Shown here piece by piece: positions 16,711 to 25,926 of a stretch of DNA of 64,000 nt; position 1 is the stretch's first letter, and each line of letters starts with the position of its first letter. Below the pieces are notes generated by a model that had not been told where the DNA came from, searched no databases, and was given only the letters and a program-made list of their open reading frames with translations. Both the position numbers and the translations under genes were made by a program. The DNA is taken from the NCBI RefSeq assembly GCF_010681825.2, contig NZ_CP066776.1, forward strand, positions 1,116,001 to 1,180,000, in the 5' to 3' direction. This stretch comes from Sulfuriroseicoccus oceanibius. GTDB taxonomy: Bacteria; Verrucomicrobiota; Verrucomicrobiia; Verrucomicrobiales; SLCJ01.

Positions 16711-18210
16711 ATGACCACCGGCCGATCTCAGGAGCTGCCCAACCGTGTGTCGATCTGGAAAAAGATCGCCGGGGTTTGGGTGGTGTTGTTCGTGCTCGGT
16801 TTTGTGCTCGAGCGGGAGCAGGGGCGTGGGGGCGTCGTCGATGGGTGGAACGACTGGGTTTCGCGTGAGGTGGTGAATGCCAACCGCGATGTGCTCGTTC
16901 CGGAGTACTACCGCTGGGTTGACCTCGAGCGTGAGCGCGACCTGCGGATGATGGGTGAGGGTGTCGACGACTCCGCAGCGGACAAGCGGATCGTCTATTC
17001 GGGCTCAGTGCGCGATGGGGAATGGATGCCGGGTGACGAGGTCGAGCGTGTGGTCGGTGTGGAGTTTTCCGCAGACGACGCGTCGACATTCAACCAATGG
17101 CCTCCCGGACCTGTCGACTATGCCGTGGTGCTCGATCAACTCAACAGCATGCGTTGTGCGGCGATTGGTGTGGTCAGTCCGCTCCAATGGTGGGATGCGC
17201 CGGAGGTCTATTTTCATTCGTTGCGTTCGCAGATCCAGCAGGCGAAGTCGCCATTGGTTCTGTCTCTTGGGCTAACCGATGTGGCTGAAATTCCCCGCGG
17301 GGATGAGGTTGCACCTGTTGAGCGTGCTTTGGTGGAGCTGCCTTTGACGTCGGTGAGTGGAGACGGCCAGCTGATCGAGGTGGCGGGTGTGTTGGATGAA
17401 GCGGACGAGCGCTTGGGTGAGCTGCCAGGTGTGCGGTCCGGTTTTACCAATCTCAGTGTCGGGACACCTTTGCCGGATCCGGTACACGGGCGGGTGAAGG
17501 TGCCGTTGTTGGCTATGCGGGGTGATAGGGTGGTAGTCGGATTGCCATTGGCGCTCCCGATGGCTGCGGACCGGGTGAAGCCGTCGGAGGTGACGGTGGT
17601 GCTCGGGGATTCGGTTCGGTGGCGTGACCGGAGGGTGCCGATTGACGAAGCGGGGTGCTACGATGTGCCGGTTGCTGATGCGGTGCGCAACGAGTCGGAT
17701 TGGGTTTCCGCCGTACGTTTTGTGGCGCCCCCGGGGATTGGGGACGACGCGGCTCCAGACGTGACGGGCAAGGTAGTCTTGATTGCCAGGGATGCGGCGA
17801 CGATCCCAACTACCGGTGGTGGTGTCACAAGTGTTGCGGACTTGCAGTTGGCGGTGGCGCGAGCGATCGACAGTGGCGAGCATCGCGCGCCGGTGGTGGT
17901 TTTCTCCCAGCTGCCGGACTGGGCTTATTGGCTGATGCTTGCGATTGTGCCTGTGTTGACGACGTTGGTGTTGTGGTTGCGCTTGTCGAAAGCTGCTGCG
18001 GCGTTGGTGTTTCTAATCGTGCTCGCGGTCTTCTTTATGGTGTACGCGCACTTGGTTGGAGCCGAGCGGGTGCTGGTGCCGACGGCGACTCCGCTGGGAG
18101 TTTGGGCCGCCGGGCTTTGTGCATCCTTTCTCTCGACCAAATGGAGAGTCACCACCAGCAGCCGGGATGCCCGCCGCCGCGAAAAGATGGCAGCACTGGA
18201 GGATGCGTGA
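16711..18210 (+). CDS. CHASE2-like membrane protein without an output domain
   Basis: 499 residues. One N-terminal membrane helix (about 17-37, IAGVWVVLFVLGFVLE) is followed by an extracytoplasmic domain of about 360 residues and then three membrane helices near the C-terminus (about 408-480). This layout, with internal landmarks (an AAIGVVSPL strand, SGFTNLSVGTPLPDPVHGRV, a VTGKVVLIAR strand before the helices), resembles the CHASE2 sensor domain. CHASE2 proteins usually continue into a cyclase or kinase domain. Here only about 20 charged residues follow the last helix. It may signal through a partner or be a degenerate sensor. It probably forms an operon with glgE. Confidence 0.7.
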   Translation: MTTGRSQELPNRVSIWKKIAGVWVVLFVLGFVLEREQGRGGVVDGWNDWVSREVVNANRDVLVPEYYRWVDLERERDLRMMGEGVDDSAADKRIVYSGSVRDGEWMPGDEVERVVGVEFSADDASTFNQWPPGPVDYAVVLDQLNSMRCAAIGVVSPLQWWDAPEVYFHSLRSQIQQAKSPLVLSLGLTDVAEIPRGDEVAPVERALVELPLTSVSGDGQLIEVAGVLDEADERLGELPGVRSGFTNLSVGTPLPDPVHGRVKVPLLAMRGDRVVVGLPLALPMAADRVKPSEVTVVLGDSVRWRDRRVPIDEAGCYDVPVADAVRNESDWVSAVRFVAPPGIGDDAAPDVTGKVVLIARDAATIPTTGGGVTSVADLQLAVARAIDSGEHRAPVVVFSQLPDWAYWLMLAIVPVLTTLVLWLRLSKAAAALVFLIVLAVFFMVYAHLVGAERVLVPTATPLGVWAAGLCASFLSTKWRVTTSSRDARRREKMAALEDA

Positions 18211-18220
18211 GAGGGTGGGC

Positions 18221-18751
18221 CTACCAAAGCGTCGGATCTTGGAGCGCGGGGGCGCAGGTGATGTCGATGGGGTCTTCGGGCGGGGCTTCGGCGGTCAGAG
18301 CCAGGACTTGCCAGCCCTTGGGGAACTGTAGCTCATAGGGAGGCCGGAAGTTTTCAGCGGGTTCGACGGTGAACCCGAAACGCCCGTAGTATTCGGGATC
18401 GCCGTAGACGAACACGAGGTTGTTTTCTTCCTCGGTGAGGATGTCGAGGCCGTGGTTGACCAAAGCGGTGCCGACTCCCTGACGTTGGGCATCGGGGTGA
18501 ACTGCGAGCGGCGCGAGAATGGCGGCGTGTGTTTCTGGCTCGGACGGGATGGTGATTTCGCTGAATGCGACGTGGCCGAGGATCTGGTCATCTTCGTCGT
18601 CGATGACGAGCGAAAAGCTCCCTTGTGCGTCGTCATCGAGCAGGTCCGTCGCCAGTTTTGCCACCTTTTCCCATTCTTCTTCTGGGAATGCGCTGCGATA
18701 GAGAGCTTCGATGTCGGCCTTGTCGTGTTGGGATGCTGGGCGGATAACCAT
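18221..18751 (-). CDS. GNAT family N-acetyltransferase
   Basis: 176 residues from the ATG at 18751 (MVIRPASQHDKADIEALYRS). The frame is open for 43 codons more, but this upstream part overlaps the SDR reading frame and is low complexity. The acetyl-CoA binding motif is LAPLAVHPDAQRQGVGTALV, followed by VFVYGDPEYYGRFGFTVEP, as in the YhbS-like subgroup. The acceptor substrate is unknown. It lies 31 bp downstream of the SDR gene on the same strand. Confidence 0.88.
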   Translation of the reverse strand: MVIRPASQHDKADIEALYRSAFPEEEWEKVAKLATDLLDDDAQGSFSLVIDDEDDQILGHVAFSEITIPSEPETHAAILAPLAVHPDAQRQGVGTALVNHGLDILTEEENNLVFVYGDPEYYGRFGFTVEPAENFRPPYELQFPKGWQVLALTAEAPPEDPIDITCAPALQDPTLW

Positions 18752-18782
18752 GATAGGAGGAGGTTGGGTGTTGGGTTGGGAT

Positions 18783-19564
18783 TTAGAAGGCGGTTCGGAC
18801 GAGTCCGCCTTCTGCACGGATGCATGAGCCGTTGATGATTGCGGCTCGGGCGCTGCAGATGAAAGTGACGATGTCGCCAATCTCCCGTGGGTTGATCAAG
18901 CGGTTGATCAACGAGGTCGGGCGGTTTTCTTCCATGAACCGGTGTTCCGCTTCTTCAGGAGTGGAGTAAGGGAACACATCCTGAATGAACTTTTCAACGC
19001 TGTCGGTCCTTGTGGGGCCGGGCAGGACCGAGTTGACGGTGACAGCAGTGCCCTTGGTGAGTTCTGCCAACGAGCGGGAGATGCCGAGTTGCATGGTTTT
19101 GGTGGCGCTGTAGTGCGCCATCTCGGGGCGGGGCTGAGGCCGGATTCGCTGGAAATGAAGACAACGCGGCCGTGCTTGCGTTCGAGCATTCCGTGGAGGT
19201 AGTGGCGAGCCAGTCGCACGCCGCTCATGATGTTGATATCGAAGAGCTTTTGCCACGAGGTGTCGGTTTCGTCGAAGAACCCTACGGCTTCGTAGATGCC
19301 GAGGTTGTTGACGAGGATGTCTACCGATGGGTGTTCCTTGATGGTGGTGTCACAGCCTTCGGCGGTTCCGTTGTCCGCCACGAGTGGGATGAGCGTGGCG
19401 TCGGGGACCTCAATTTGTTTGATGGCGTGGTCGACGTTTTCCTCGGTTCTGCCGTTGATGATGACGGAGGCTCCCTCGGCGGCGAGTGAGCGTGCGATTT
19501 CCAGCCCGATGCCACCGGATGACGCAGTAACGAGGGCGGTTTTTCCTTTGAGTTCCAGATCCAT
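18783..19564 (-). pseudogene. Short-chain dehydrogenase/reductase split by a frameshift
   Basis: The gene would encode an SDR of about 260 residues. The first frame gives the NAD(P)-binding [20 protein letters not shown], the NNLGIYEAV strand and the Ser of [14 protein letters not shown]. The catalytic YSATK and the C-terminal [16 protein letters not shown] and [10 protein letters not shown] lie in another frame. The two frames would join if one C were added in the run CCCCGCCCCGAG (plus-strand 19122-19135). The rest of the gene is intact, so this is either a very recent mutation or a base-calling error in a GC run. The substrate class is unknown. Confidence 0.85.
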
Positions 19565-19677
19565 GGTCAGTGGTGGCTAGCGGTGTGGAACGGCATGGTT
19601 CCAACTACTATCAACGCTGGCCGACCTCGGCGTGGATTCCCTCAAAGCACGAGATTCTGTGGGCTGGTTTTGAGAGA

Positions 19678-19717
19678 CAAAAAACGGCCCGCTGGAAAGG
19701 GGATTCCAGCGGGCCGT
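19678..19717 (-). terminator. Rho-independent terminator of serA
   Basis: A perfect 14-bp stem (19684-19697 with 19704-19717) closes a 6-base loop. On the minus strand it is followed by TTTTTT. It lies 20 bases after the serA stop codon. Confidence 0.95.
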
Positions 19718-19737
19718 GAGGGCTGATTAGTGATTGG

Positions 19738-21339
19738 TTAGATCTCCGCGGTCACTGCCGACAGGATTGACGGCTGGGCGCGCAGTTCATCGAGCACCTC
19801 GTCGCTCGGTGTGCTGTCGAGGTTGATGAAGACCAAAGCCTTTTCACCCGCACCGCTACGGCTCAGGGCCATGTGGGCGATGTTGACGCCGTGGTTGCCG
19901 AGGATGGATCCCATCTGGCCGATCATGCCTGGTTGGTCATTGTTCTCCACGATCAGGACGTTGCCCTCCGCTTTGCCTTCCACGTGGTGATCGTTGATGA
20001 GCACGACACGAGGTTTGCCGCCGAAGAGCGTGCCAGCTACGGTGGTGGTTTGGTCGCCAGCGGTGACGATGATTTTGATCAAGTCGGTGAACTCACCAGG
20101 ATCCGCCTGCTTCGATTCGGTGATCTGAAGGCCGAGGCGCTTGGCGTTGGCCGGGGCATTGAGGTAGTTGATCTCGGTGTCGCCCCAGGCGGCATCGATG
20201 AGTCCTTTGAGACCGGCGCGGGTGACGAGGGTGGTGTCTTTTTCGCTCAGGCCGCCGGAGTATTCGATGCGGAAGCGCTCTGCGTTGCGTGGGGCCACGG
20301 TGGCGGCGAGGCGTCCGAGAGACTCGGTGAACGTGAGGTAAGCGCCGATTTCCTCGAGGGTCTTTGGATCGATGCTCGGCATGTTGACCGAGTTCACGAC
20401 GGTGCCATCGACGAGCTGGTTGCGCACGGTGTCGGCGATTTCGGTGCCGACGTTCTCTTGGGCTTCCACAGTGGAGGCACCGAGGTGTGGGGTGAAGACC
20501 ATCTTCTCCGAGCCGCGCAGCGCGAAGTCGTCGCCTGGAGGCTCTGCTTCGTAGACGTCTAGGGCGGCGCCTGCGACACGGCCCGACTCAAGGGCGTCTG
20601 CAAGGGCGGCTTCATCGATGAGTCCGCCGCGGGCGCAGTTGACGATGCGCACACCGGGCTTCACTTTTTCGGTCAGGCGCTCGCGGTTGAGCAAGTGCTT
20701 GGTATCCGGGGTGAGCGGCATGTGCATTGTGATGAAGTCAGCTTCAGGCAGTGCGTCGTCGATTTGGTCGGCGAGTTCGACGCTGAGGAGGCGTGCGCGG
20801 CTTGCGGAAAGGAATGGATCGTAGGCGATGACTCGCATGCCGAATGCCATGGCGCGGCGGGCGAACTCGGTGCCGATGCGGCCCATGCCGAGAATGAGCA
20901 ACGTCTTTTGGTAGAGTTCCACGCCGACGTACTTTTTGCGGTCCCAGCGGCCTGCGACGATGCTGGCGTGTGCCTGTGGGATGTGGCGGGCCATGCTCAT
21001 CATGAGGGTGAACGCGTGCTCGGCAGTGGAGATGGTGTTGCCGGCTGGTGTGTTCATGACGATCACGCCATGTTCGGTTGCGGCTTCGACGTCGATGTTA
21101 TCGACACCGACACCGGCACGGCCGATGGCCTTGAGGTTGGATGCTTTTTCCAGAACCTCGCGGGTGATCTTGGTTTGGCTGCGGACGATGATGCCGTGGT
21201 AGAGGGCGGCGTCTGCGAGGAGGTCTTCCGGGGAGATCCCGATGCGGACGTCGACGTCGATGGCGGGGTCGGCTTTGAGTTTTTCGATTCCGGCTTCGGA
21301 GATCGGGTCGGCAACGAGGATGCGGTGCGTGGTGCTCAT
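19738..21339 (-). CDS. serA: D-3-phosphoglycerate dehydrogenase
   Basis: First step of serine synthesis, oxidising 3-phosphoglycerate with NAD. 533 residues, the long form with an intervening domain and a C-terminal ACT domain, as in Mycobacterium and Bacillus. The N-terminal part has RAGVGVDNIDVEAATEHGVI and NTPAGNTISTAEHAFTLM. The nucleotide-binding GMGRIGTEFARRAMAFGMRV and the CARGGLIDEAALADALESG segment follow, with the catalytic His in FTPHLGASTVEAQENVG. The ACT region (NNDQPGMIGQMGSILGNHGV) may mediate serine feedback. It is a single gene with its own terminator. The upstream leader contains an inverted repeat. Confidence 0.96.
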   Translation of the reverse strand: MSTTHRILVADPISEAGIEKLKADPAIDVDVRIGISPEDLLADAALYHGIIVRSQTKITREVLEKASNLKAIGRAGVGVDNIDVEAATEHGVIVMNTPAGNTISTAEHAFTLMMSMARHIPQAHASIVAGRWDRKKYVGVELYQKTLLILGMGRIGTEFARRAMAFGMRVIAYDPFLSASRARLLSVELADQIDDALPEADFITMHMPLTPDTKHLLNRERLTEKVKPGVRIVNCARGGLIDEAALADALESGRVAGAALDVYEAEPPGDDFALRGSEKMVFTPHLGASTVEAQENVGTEIADTVRNQLVDGTVVNSVNMPSIDPKTLEEIGAYLTFTESLGRLAATVAPRNAERFRIEYSGGLSEKDTTLVTRAGLKGLIDAAWGDTEINYLNAPANAKRLGLQITESKQADPGEFTDLIKIIVTAGDQTTTVAGTLFGGKPRVVLINDHHVEGKAEGNVLIVENNDQPGMIGQMGSILGNHGVNIAHMALSRSGAGEKALVFINLDSTPSDEVLDELRAQPSILSAVTAEI

Positions 21340-21688
21340 GATGTGGTTGGGCTCAAACTGTCATACAGGGAATCTGGCGAGAGATCCTGCCTCCCAGTGA
21401 GGGGAGAAACCTTAGGCGGCTGGGAGGGGCTGTCAAAGTGCGGTTTTCGAACGGTTGGCTGAAAAATCGGTGGATTCGCAGGTGCTGGGATTACTCTCGC
21501 TTGCTGTGGTAGTGGGGGAGAGGAAGTCGTTGGGGCGGGAGTCACTGGGTGTAATTGGTGGTTGATTTCATTGCGGTCAGCTAGTTAGCGTGCCCGTAGG
21601 AGGCTCTTCCTGGCTGTGGGTCTGATTGGAATCGGGCCGCGGCGGAGGTGTTTTTCCGTTTTTCAAAACCTACCCCTTTATTAGCAAC
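21340..21688. other. Divergent intergenic region between serA and yhcH-like gene
   Basis: No gene of 349 bp fits here. The serA side contains an 8-bp inverted repeat, CCTCCCAG (21390-21397) and CTGGGAGG (21420-21427), 50-90 bases before the serA start codon. In the serA transcript it could form a leader hairpin. A GTAGGAGG-like run at 21595-21602 is too far from any start to be a ribosome binding site. Promoters for both genes must lie here but I could not define them. Confidence 0.4.
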
Positions 21689-22147
21689 ATGATTTTAGAT
21701 GTTCTCGGCAATGCGCCGATGTACTACGGATTGAACGGTGGCTTTGCCAAGGCATTTGAATTTCTCTCGCGCGGTGACCTGGGCGAGCTGGAGTTGGGCA
21801 AGCACGAGATTGATGGTGACCGCGTTTTTGCAGTGGTCGATGAGGCGCAAGGCCGCAGCAAAGAGGGGGCGCTGATGGAAACGCACCGTAAATACATCGA
21901 TGTGCAATTGATCCTTGAGGGGACAGATGAGATGGGCTGGAAGCCGATCTCGCAGTGCACGCAGCCGGCGGACGAATACAATGCGGAAGGCGATGCGCAG
22001 ATGTTTGCGGATGCTCCGGATGTCTGGACTCCGGTACAGGCGGGGATGTTTGCGATTTTCTTCCCTGAGGATGCGCATTTGCCGTTGGTTTCCGATGGGC
22101 GAATCCGCAAAGTGATCGCGAAAGTCGCGGTTGATCAGAGCGTTTAA
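21689..22147 (+). CDS. YhcH/YjgK/YiaL family protein
   Basis: 152 residues from ATG 21689, the family's usual length (DUF386, cupin-like beta barrel). Diagnostic stretches are EIDGDRVFAVVDEAQGRSKE, ETHRKYIDVQLILEGTDEMG and FAIFFPEDAHLPLV, the latter with the metal-binding His region. Characterised relatives sit in sialic acid or sugar-acid operons, where they are proposed sugar isomerase or mutarotase-like enzymes. Here the neighbours (serA, ilvD) give no clue to its substrate. The upstream GTG-type extension to 21626 is not conserved-looking. Confidence 0.88.
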   Translation: MILDVLGNAPMYYGLNGGFAKAFEFLSRGDLGELELGKHEIDGDRVFAVVDEAQGRSKEGALMETHRKYIDVQLILEGTDEMGWKPISQCTQPADEYNAEGDAQMFADAPDVWTPVQAGMFAIFFPEDAHLPLVSDGRIRKVIAKVAVDQSV

Positions 22148-22297
22148 CGCGGCGGCCGGACGGCTGGATTGAGTTGGGCTTGGCGGCGGCCGCGTGAGCC
22201 GGTGAATGATTCCTTTGAAATTCGCCGGGCGCGGCTTGTCAGATGGGGGATTGCGTGATTTGTTGGCGTCTTGGCAATTCACCCGCCAATCCAGCTT

Positions 22298-23995
22298 ATG
22301 TCAGATACAACCAAACGTCCTTATTCGTCGAAAGTGGTCGATGGGATCGACCGTGCCCCGAGTCGTGCCATGTTGCACGCGGTCGGCTTCCAGCGTGACG
22401 ACTTTGAGAAACCAAAGATCGGTGTGGCCTCCACCTGGAGCATGGTGACTCCATGTAATATGCACATCGACGGTCTGGCCCGTGAGTCGGCCAAGGGCGT
22501 GGACGCAGCTGGCGGCAAGGGCGTGATCTTCAACACAATCACCATTTCCGATGGTATCTCGATGGGAACCGAGGGAATGAAGTATTCGCTGGTGAGCCGC
22601 GAGGTGATTGCCGACTCGATCGAGACGGTGGTCGGATGCGAGGGCATGGACGGCTACGTGGCGATCGGTGGATGTGACAAAAACATGCCGGGCTGCCTGA
22701 TTGCTATGGCGCGGATGAACCGTCCATCGGTTTTCGTTTACGGCGGAACCATTCTTCCTGGCTGCAGCCACGACAACGCACAGGATCTCGACATCGTGTC
22801 GGTGTTCGAGGCTGTGGGTAAGCGCGCCAACGATGAGATCGACGATGCCCAGTTGCAGGACATCGAAGAAAAAGCCATCCCAGGCGCGGGATCTTGCGGC
22901 GGCATGTACACCGCCAACACAATGGCATCGGCGATTGAAGCACTCGGCATGAGCTTGCCAAATAGCTCGGCCCAGGCGGCGATCAGCGACGAGAAGAAGA
23001 TGGACTGCTTCGATGCCGGAGCGGCCGTGATGAATTTGATCAACAAGGGGATCAAGCCACGCGACATCCTTACCCGCAAAGCATTTGAGAACGCCATCAC
23101 ATTGGTGATCGCGCTTGGTGGATCCACCAACGCGGTGCTGCACTTGCTGGCGATTGCCCACGCTGCGGAAGTGGAGTTGAGCATTGATGACTTTACCGAG
23201 ATTGGTAAGCGCGTGCCGGTTTTGGCCGACGTGAAGCCAAGTGGTAAGTACTTCATGAACGATCTGATCAAGATCGGCGGCACATTGCCATTGCTGCGTC
23301 AGTTGCTGGATGCCGGATTGCTTCACGGCGACTGCCTGACCGTGACCGGTCGCACCATGGCGGAGAACCTGGAGAATGTGGATCCGAACTATCCGGAAGG
23401 TCAGGAGATTATCCGTCCATTCGACAACCCGGTGAAAAAGGAGAGCCACCTGGTGGTGCTGTACGGCAACCTCGCATCCGGTGGTGCCGTGGCGAAGATT
23501 TCCGGTAAGGAAGGCGAGCGCTTCGAGGGAACCGCACGCGTTTTCGACGGCGAAGAGGCAGGCATGAAGGCGATTCTCGCCGGCGAAATCAAGAAAGGCG
23601 ACGTGATCGTCATCCGCTACGAGGGTCCGAAAGGCGGACCTGGTATGCGTGAGATGCTTGGGCCAACCAGCGCCGTGATGGGGCTGGGCTTGGGCAAAGA
23701 GGTGGCACTGATTACCGATGGTCGCTTCTCCGGTGGTTCCCACGGGTTCGTGGTCGGCCACGTTACGCCGGAAGCCGCAGTGGGCGGTGCGATCGGTTTG
23801 CTTCAGGACGGCGACAAGATTGTCATCGACGCGGCCAACCGTGAGATGACCGTTGACCTCAGCGATGAGGAATTGGCTGCGCGCAAAGCGGAGTGGTCCG
23901 AGCCGACTCCGAACTACACACGCGGTGTACTCGCCAAGTTTGCCAAGTTGACCTCGTCCGCATCGGAAGGTGCTGTGACTGATAAGAATCTGTAA
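22298..23995 (+). CDS. ilvD: Dihydroxy-acid dehydratase
   Basis: Penultimate enzyme of valine and isoleucine synthesis, dehydrating 2,3-dihydroxy acids with an iron-sulfur cluster. 565 residues from the ATG at 22298. The cluster cysteines are in [10 protein letters not shown] and [14 protein letters not shown]; the C-terminal [20 protein letters not shown] and [10 protein letters not shown] motif is intact. The reading frame runs upstream to 22271, but the conserved N-terminus ([20 protein letters not shown]) supports the later start. It is followed by a strong terminator, so it is not part of an ilv-leu operon here. Confidence 0.97.
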   Translation: MSDTTKRPYSSKVVDGIDRAPSRAMLHAVGFQRDDFEKPKIGVASTWSMVTPCNMHIDGLARESAKGVDAAGGKGVIFNTITISDGISMGTEGMKYSLVSREVIADSIETVVGCEGMDGYVAIGGCDKNMPGCLIAMARMNRPSVFVYGGTILPGCSHDNAQDLDIVSVFEAVGKRANDEIDDAQLQDIEEKAIPGAGSCGGMYTANTMASAIEALGMSLPNSSAQAAISDEKKMDCFDAGAAVMNLINKGIKPRDILTRKAFENAITLVIALGGSTNAVLHLLAIAHAAEVELSIDDFTEIGKRVPVLADVKPSGKYFMNDLIKIGGTLPLLRQLLDAGLLHGDCLTVTGRTMAENLENVDPNYPEGQEIIRPFDNPVKKESHLVVLYGNLASGGAVAKISGKEGERFEGTARVFDGEEAGMKAILAGEIKKGDVIVIRYEGPKGGPGMREMLGPTSAVMGLGLGKEVALITDGRFSGGSHGFVVGHVTPEAAVGGAIGLLQDGDKIVIDAANREMTVDLSDEELAARKAEWSEPTPNYTRGVLAKFAKLTSSASEGAVTDKNL

Positions 23996-24008
23996 GTTGA
24001 TTCCGACG

Positions 24009-24056
24009 ATCCCCCGCCTACACGGATTTGGTCCGTGGCAGGTGGGGGATTTTTTA
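24009..24056 (+). terminator. Rho-independent terminator after ilvD
   Basis: The stem ATCCCCC...CCT (24009-24018) pairs with AGGTGGGGGAT (24040-24050), with an inner CACGGA/TCCGTG stem (24021-24037), then TTTTTT. It lies 14 bases after the stop codon. Confidence 0.92.
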
Positions 24057-24120
24057 CTTTTCACGAGAGTGAGTGTGCGTCACGGTGCGCGCCTTGATCG
24101 TTGTTTGATTTTTACCTGCT

Positions 24121-25833
24121 ATGTCTGCTGCAGCAATGCCACCCGGTCCCAAAGGAGGGATGTCTCCGGCGTCCACGTATGTGATTGGGCATAAGAACCC
24201 GGATACCGACGCGATTTGTGCCGCGTTGGGCTATGCGGAGTATTTGCAACGCACGGGGGATCCGTCTGCGGAGGCTGCTTGTTGTGGTGGGATCAATCCC
24301 CGAACGCAGTGGGTGTTGGAGCAGGCTGGTGCCGAGCCGCCGAAGTTGTTGATGGACGTGCGGCCTACCGCAGGGACGATTTGCCGCAAAGATACGGTGG
24401 TCGCGTACAGCAGCGAAACTTTCCTCGAGGTCTACTCGCGCATGGAGCGAGCTCAGGTGCGGGCGGTTCCGGTGGTGGATGACGACGGTCAGGTGGCCGG
24501 ATTGTTGACCGCGCAAGACATGCTCGAGTTGTTGATGCACTCGACGCTCGGCGATGGCTCGCACGAGAGTGCGCGTTTGGTCGAGACCTCTCTTGATAAC
24601 GTGAGCTCGACCTTGAATGCCGAGCTCCTGTGTGGTGACTACACCGATGTACTGCAGACTTTTGTGCTGACGGTGTCGGCGTCGAGTGAGGATACGGTGG
24701 AAGAGCGACTGAACCGCTTCCCGGATGGCCAGCTTTTGGTGCTGATTGGTGACCGTCCCGGGGTTCAGCGTCTGGTGATCGAGCACGGGGTGCGAGCGGT
24801 TGTTTTGACGAGTTCCGCTGAGTTGGGGGAAGGCTTGCTAGAGTTGGCAAAAGAGCGAGGTGTGGCAGTGCTGCGTTCGCCTTCTGATACAGCGACCTCC
24901 GCGCAGTTGATCCGTTGTTCGCGTCCGATTGAGTCGGCGGTACAACGTGGTGTGATGACGTATCCAGAGAAGGCTGCGTTGAACACATTCATCAAAGAGG
25001 TGCAGGCCTCGCGTCAGGTGTTGTTCCCAGTCGTTCGTGAAGGGAGCGGTACATTGGTAGGGGTGTTCTCCAAGTCGGAGTTGCTCAATCCTCCACGCCA
25101 GCGCCTGGTATTGGTGGACCACAATGAGTTTTCCCAGGCGGTGAATGGGGCGAGTGAAGCGGATATTGTCCAGGTTTTGGACCACCACCGCTTGGGCGGG
25201 AACCTGGTCTCCCGCGAGCCGATCCGTTTCATCAACGAGCCCGTGGGCTCTACGTCGACGATCATCGGGCGTATGTTCCAGCAGCAGGGGCTGACGCCAA
25301 CGTCCTCGACCGCACTGTGTCTGGTGGCGGGCTTGATTTCCGATACGTTAAACCTGACGTCCCCGACGACCACCGATGTGGACCGCGAGTTGCTGCCTTG
25401 GTTGGCGGATGCTGCCGGTGTGGACGTGAACAAGTTTACGCGCGACTTCTTCGCTGCGGGCTCGATGCTCAAGAGTTGGCCTGCTGGTGAGATGGTCGGG
25501 TTGGACCGCAAGGAGTTCAACGAGCGCGGGTGGAAGATTAGTATCAGCCAGATCGAGGAGGTGGAAATTTCCGCATTCGATTCGCGTCGTGAGGAGCTGG
25601 TGTCTGCGTTGCAGAAACTGATCACAAACCGAGGTCTCGATCTGGCGACCTTGCTGGTGACCGATATCTCGCGTCACGTTAGTATTTTGCTGGTGGTAGG
25701 TAGCGATGCCGTGAGTGCGGAGATCGACTACCCGGCGATTGGGCCGGATTGTTTCCGTCTCGATGGTGTGGTGAGCCGCAAGAAGCAGTTCTTCCCATAT
25801 ATTAGTCGCGTGCTCGGCCGCGTGATGCGCTAG
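24121..25833 (+). CDS. Family II manganese-dependent inorganic pyrophosphatase with CBS and DRTGG domains
   Basis: 570 residues. The DHH half starts with YVIGHKNPDTDAICAALGYA (metal-binding H, D, D). It is interrupted by two CBS domains (about 70-120 and 280-325) with a DRTGG-like domain between. It then resumes with LVLVDHNEFSQAV and VLDHHRLGGNLV and ends in a DHHA2 domain. This is the regulated form of pyrophosphatase, in which adenine nucleotides bind the CBS pair. It hydrolyses pyrophosphate in the cytoplasm. Start chosen at 24121; an AGGAGG at 24155 is only 1-2 bases from the ATG at 24160 and so does not support that later start. Confidence 0.9.
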   Translation: MSAAAMPPGPKGGMSPASTYVIGHKNPDTDAICAALGYAEYLQRTGDPSAEAACCGGINPRTQWVLEQAGAEPPKLLMDVRPTAGTICRKDTVVAYSSETFLEVYSRMERAQVRAVPVVDDDGQVAGLLTAQDMLELLMHSTLGDGSHESARLVETSLDNVSSTLNAELLCGDYTDVLQTFVLTVSASSEDTVEERLNRFPDGQLLVLIGDRPGVQRLVIEHGVRAVVLTSSAELGEGLLELAKERGVAVLRSPSDTATSAQLIRCSRPIESAVQRGVMTYPEKAALNTFIKEVQASRQVLFPVVREGSGTLVGVFSKSELLNPPRQRLVLVDHNEFSQAVNGASEADIVQVLDHHRLGGNLVSREPIRFINEPVGSTSTIIGRMFQQQGLTPTSSTALCLVAGLISDTLNLTSPTTTDVDRELLPWLADAAGVDVNKFTRDFFAAGSMLKSWPAGEMVGLDRKEFNERGWKISISQIEEVEISAFDSRREELVSALQKLITNRGLDLATLLVTDISRHVSILLVVGSDAVSAEIDYPAIGPDCFRLDGVVSRKKQFFPYISRVLGRVMR

Positions 25834-25926
25834 GGCATGGTTTGGACTGGTCGGGATTCTGCTAAATCCGCGGAATTCGTTAGCAGTCTTGACACGGTAG
25901 GGGCGTCTGTGAAGGGTGGGCGCACT

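Noticed and set aside
22301-24064. 587-codon open frame on the minus strand over ilvD
   Set aside because: It mirrors a well-conserved enzyme gene on the plus strand; the translated product is His/Arg rich and matches no family. It is a shadow of high-GC codon bias.
24150-24160. AGGAGG as the ribosome binding site for a start at 24160 in the pyrophosphatase gene
   Set aside because: The spacing to that ATG is only one or two bases, too short to work, so the upstream ATG was kept.
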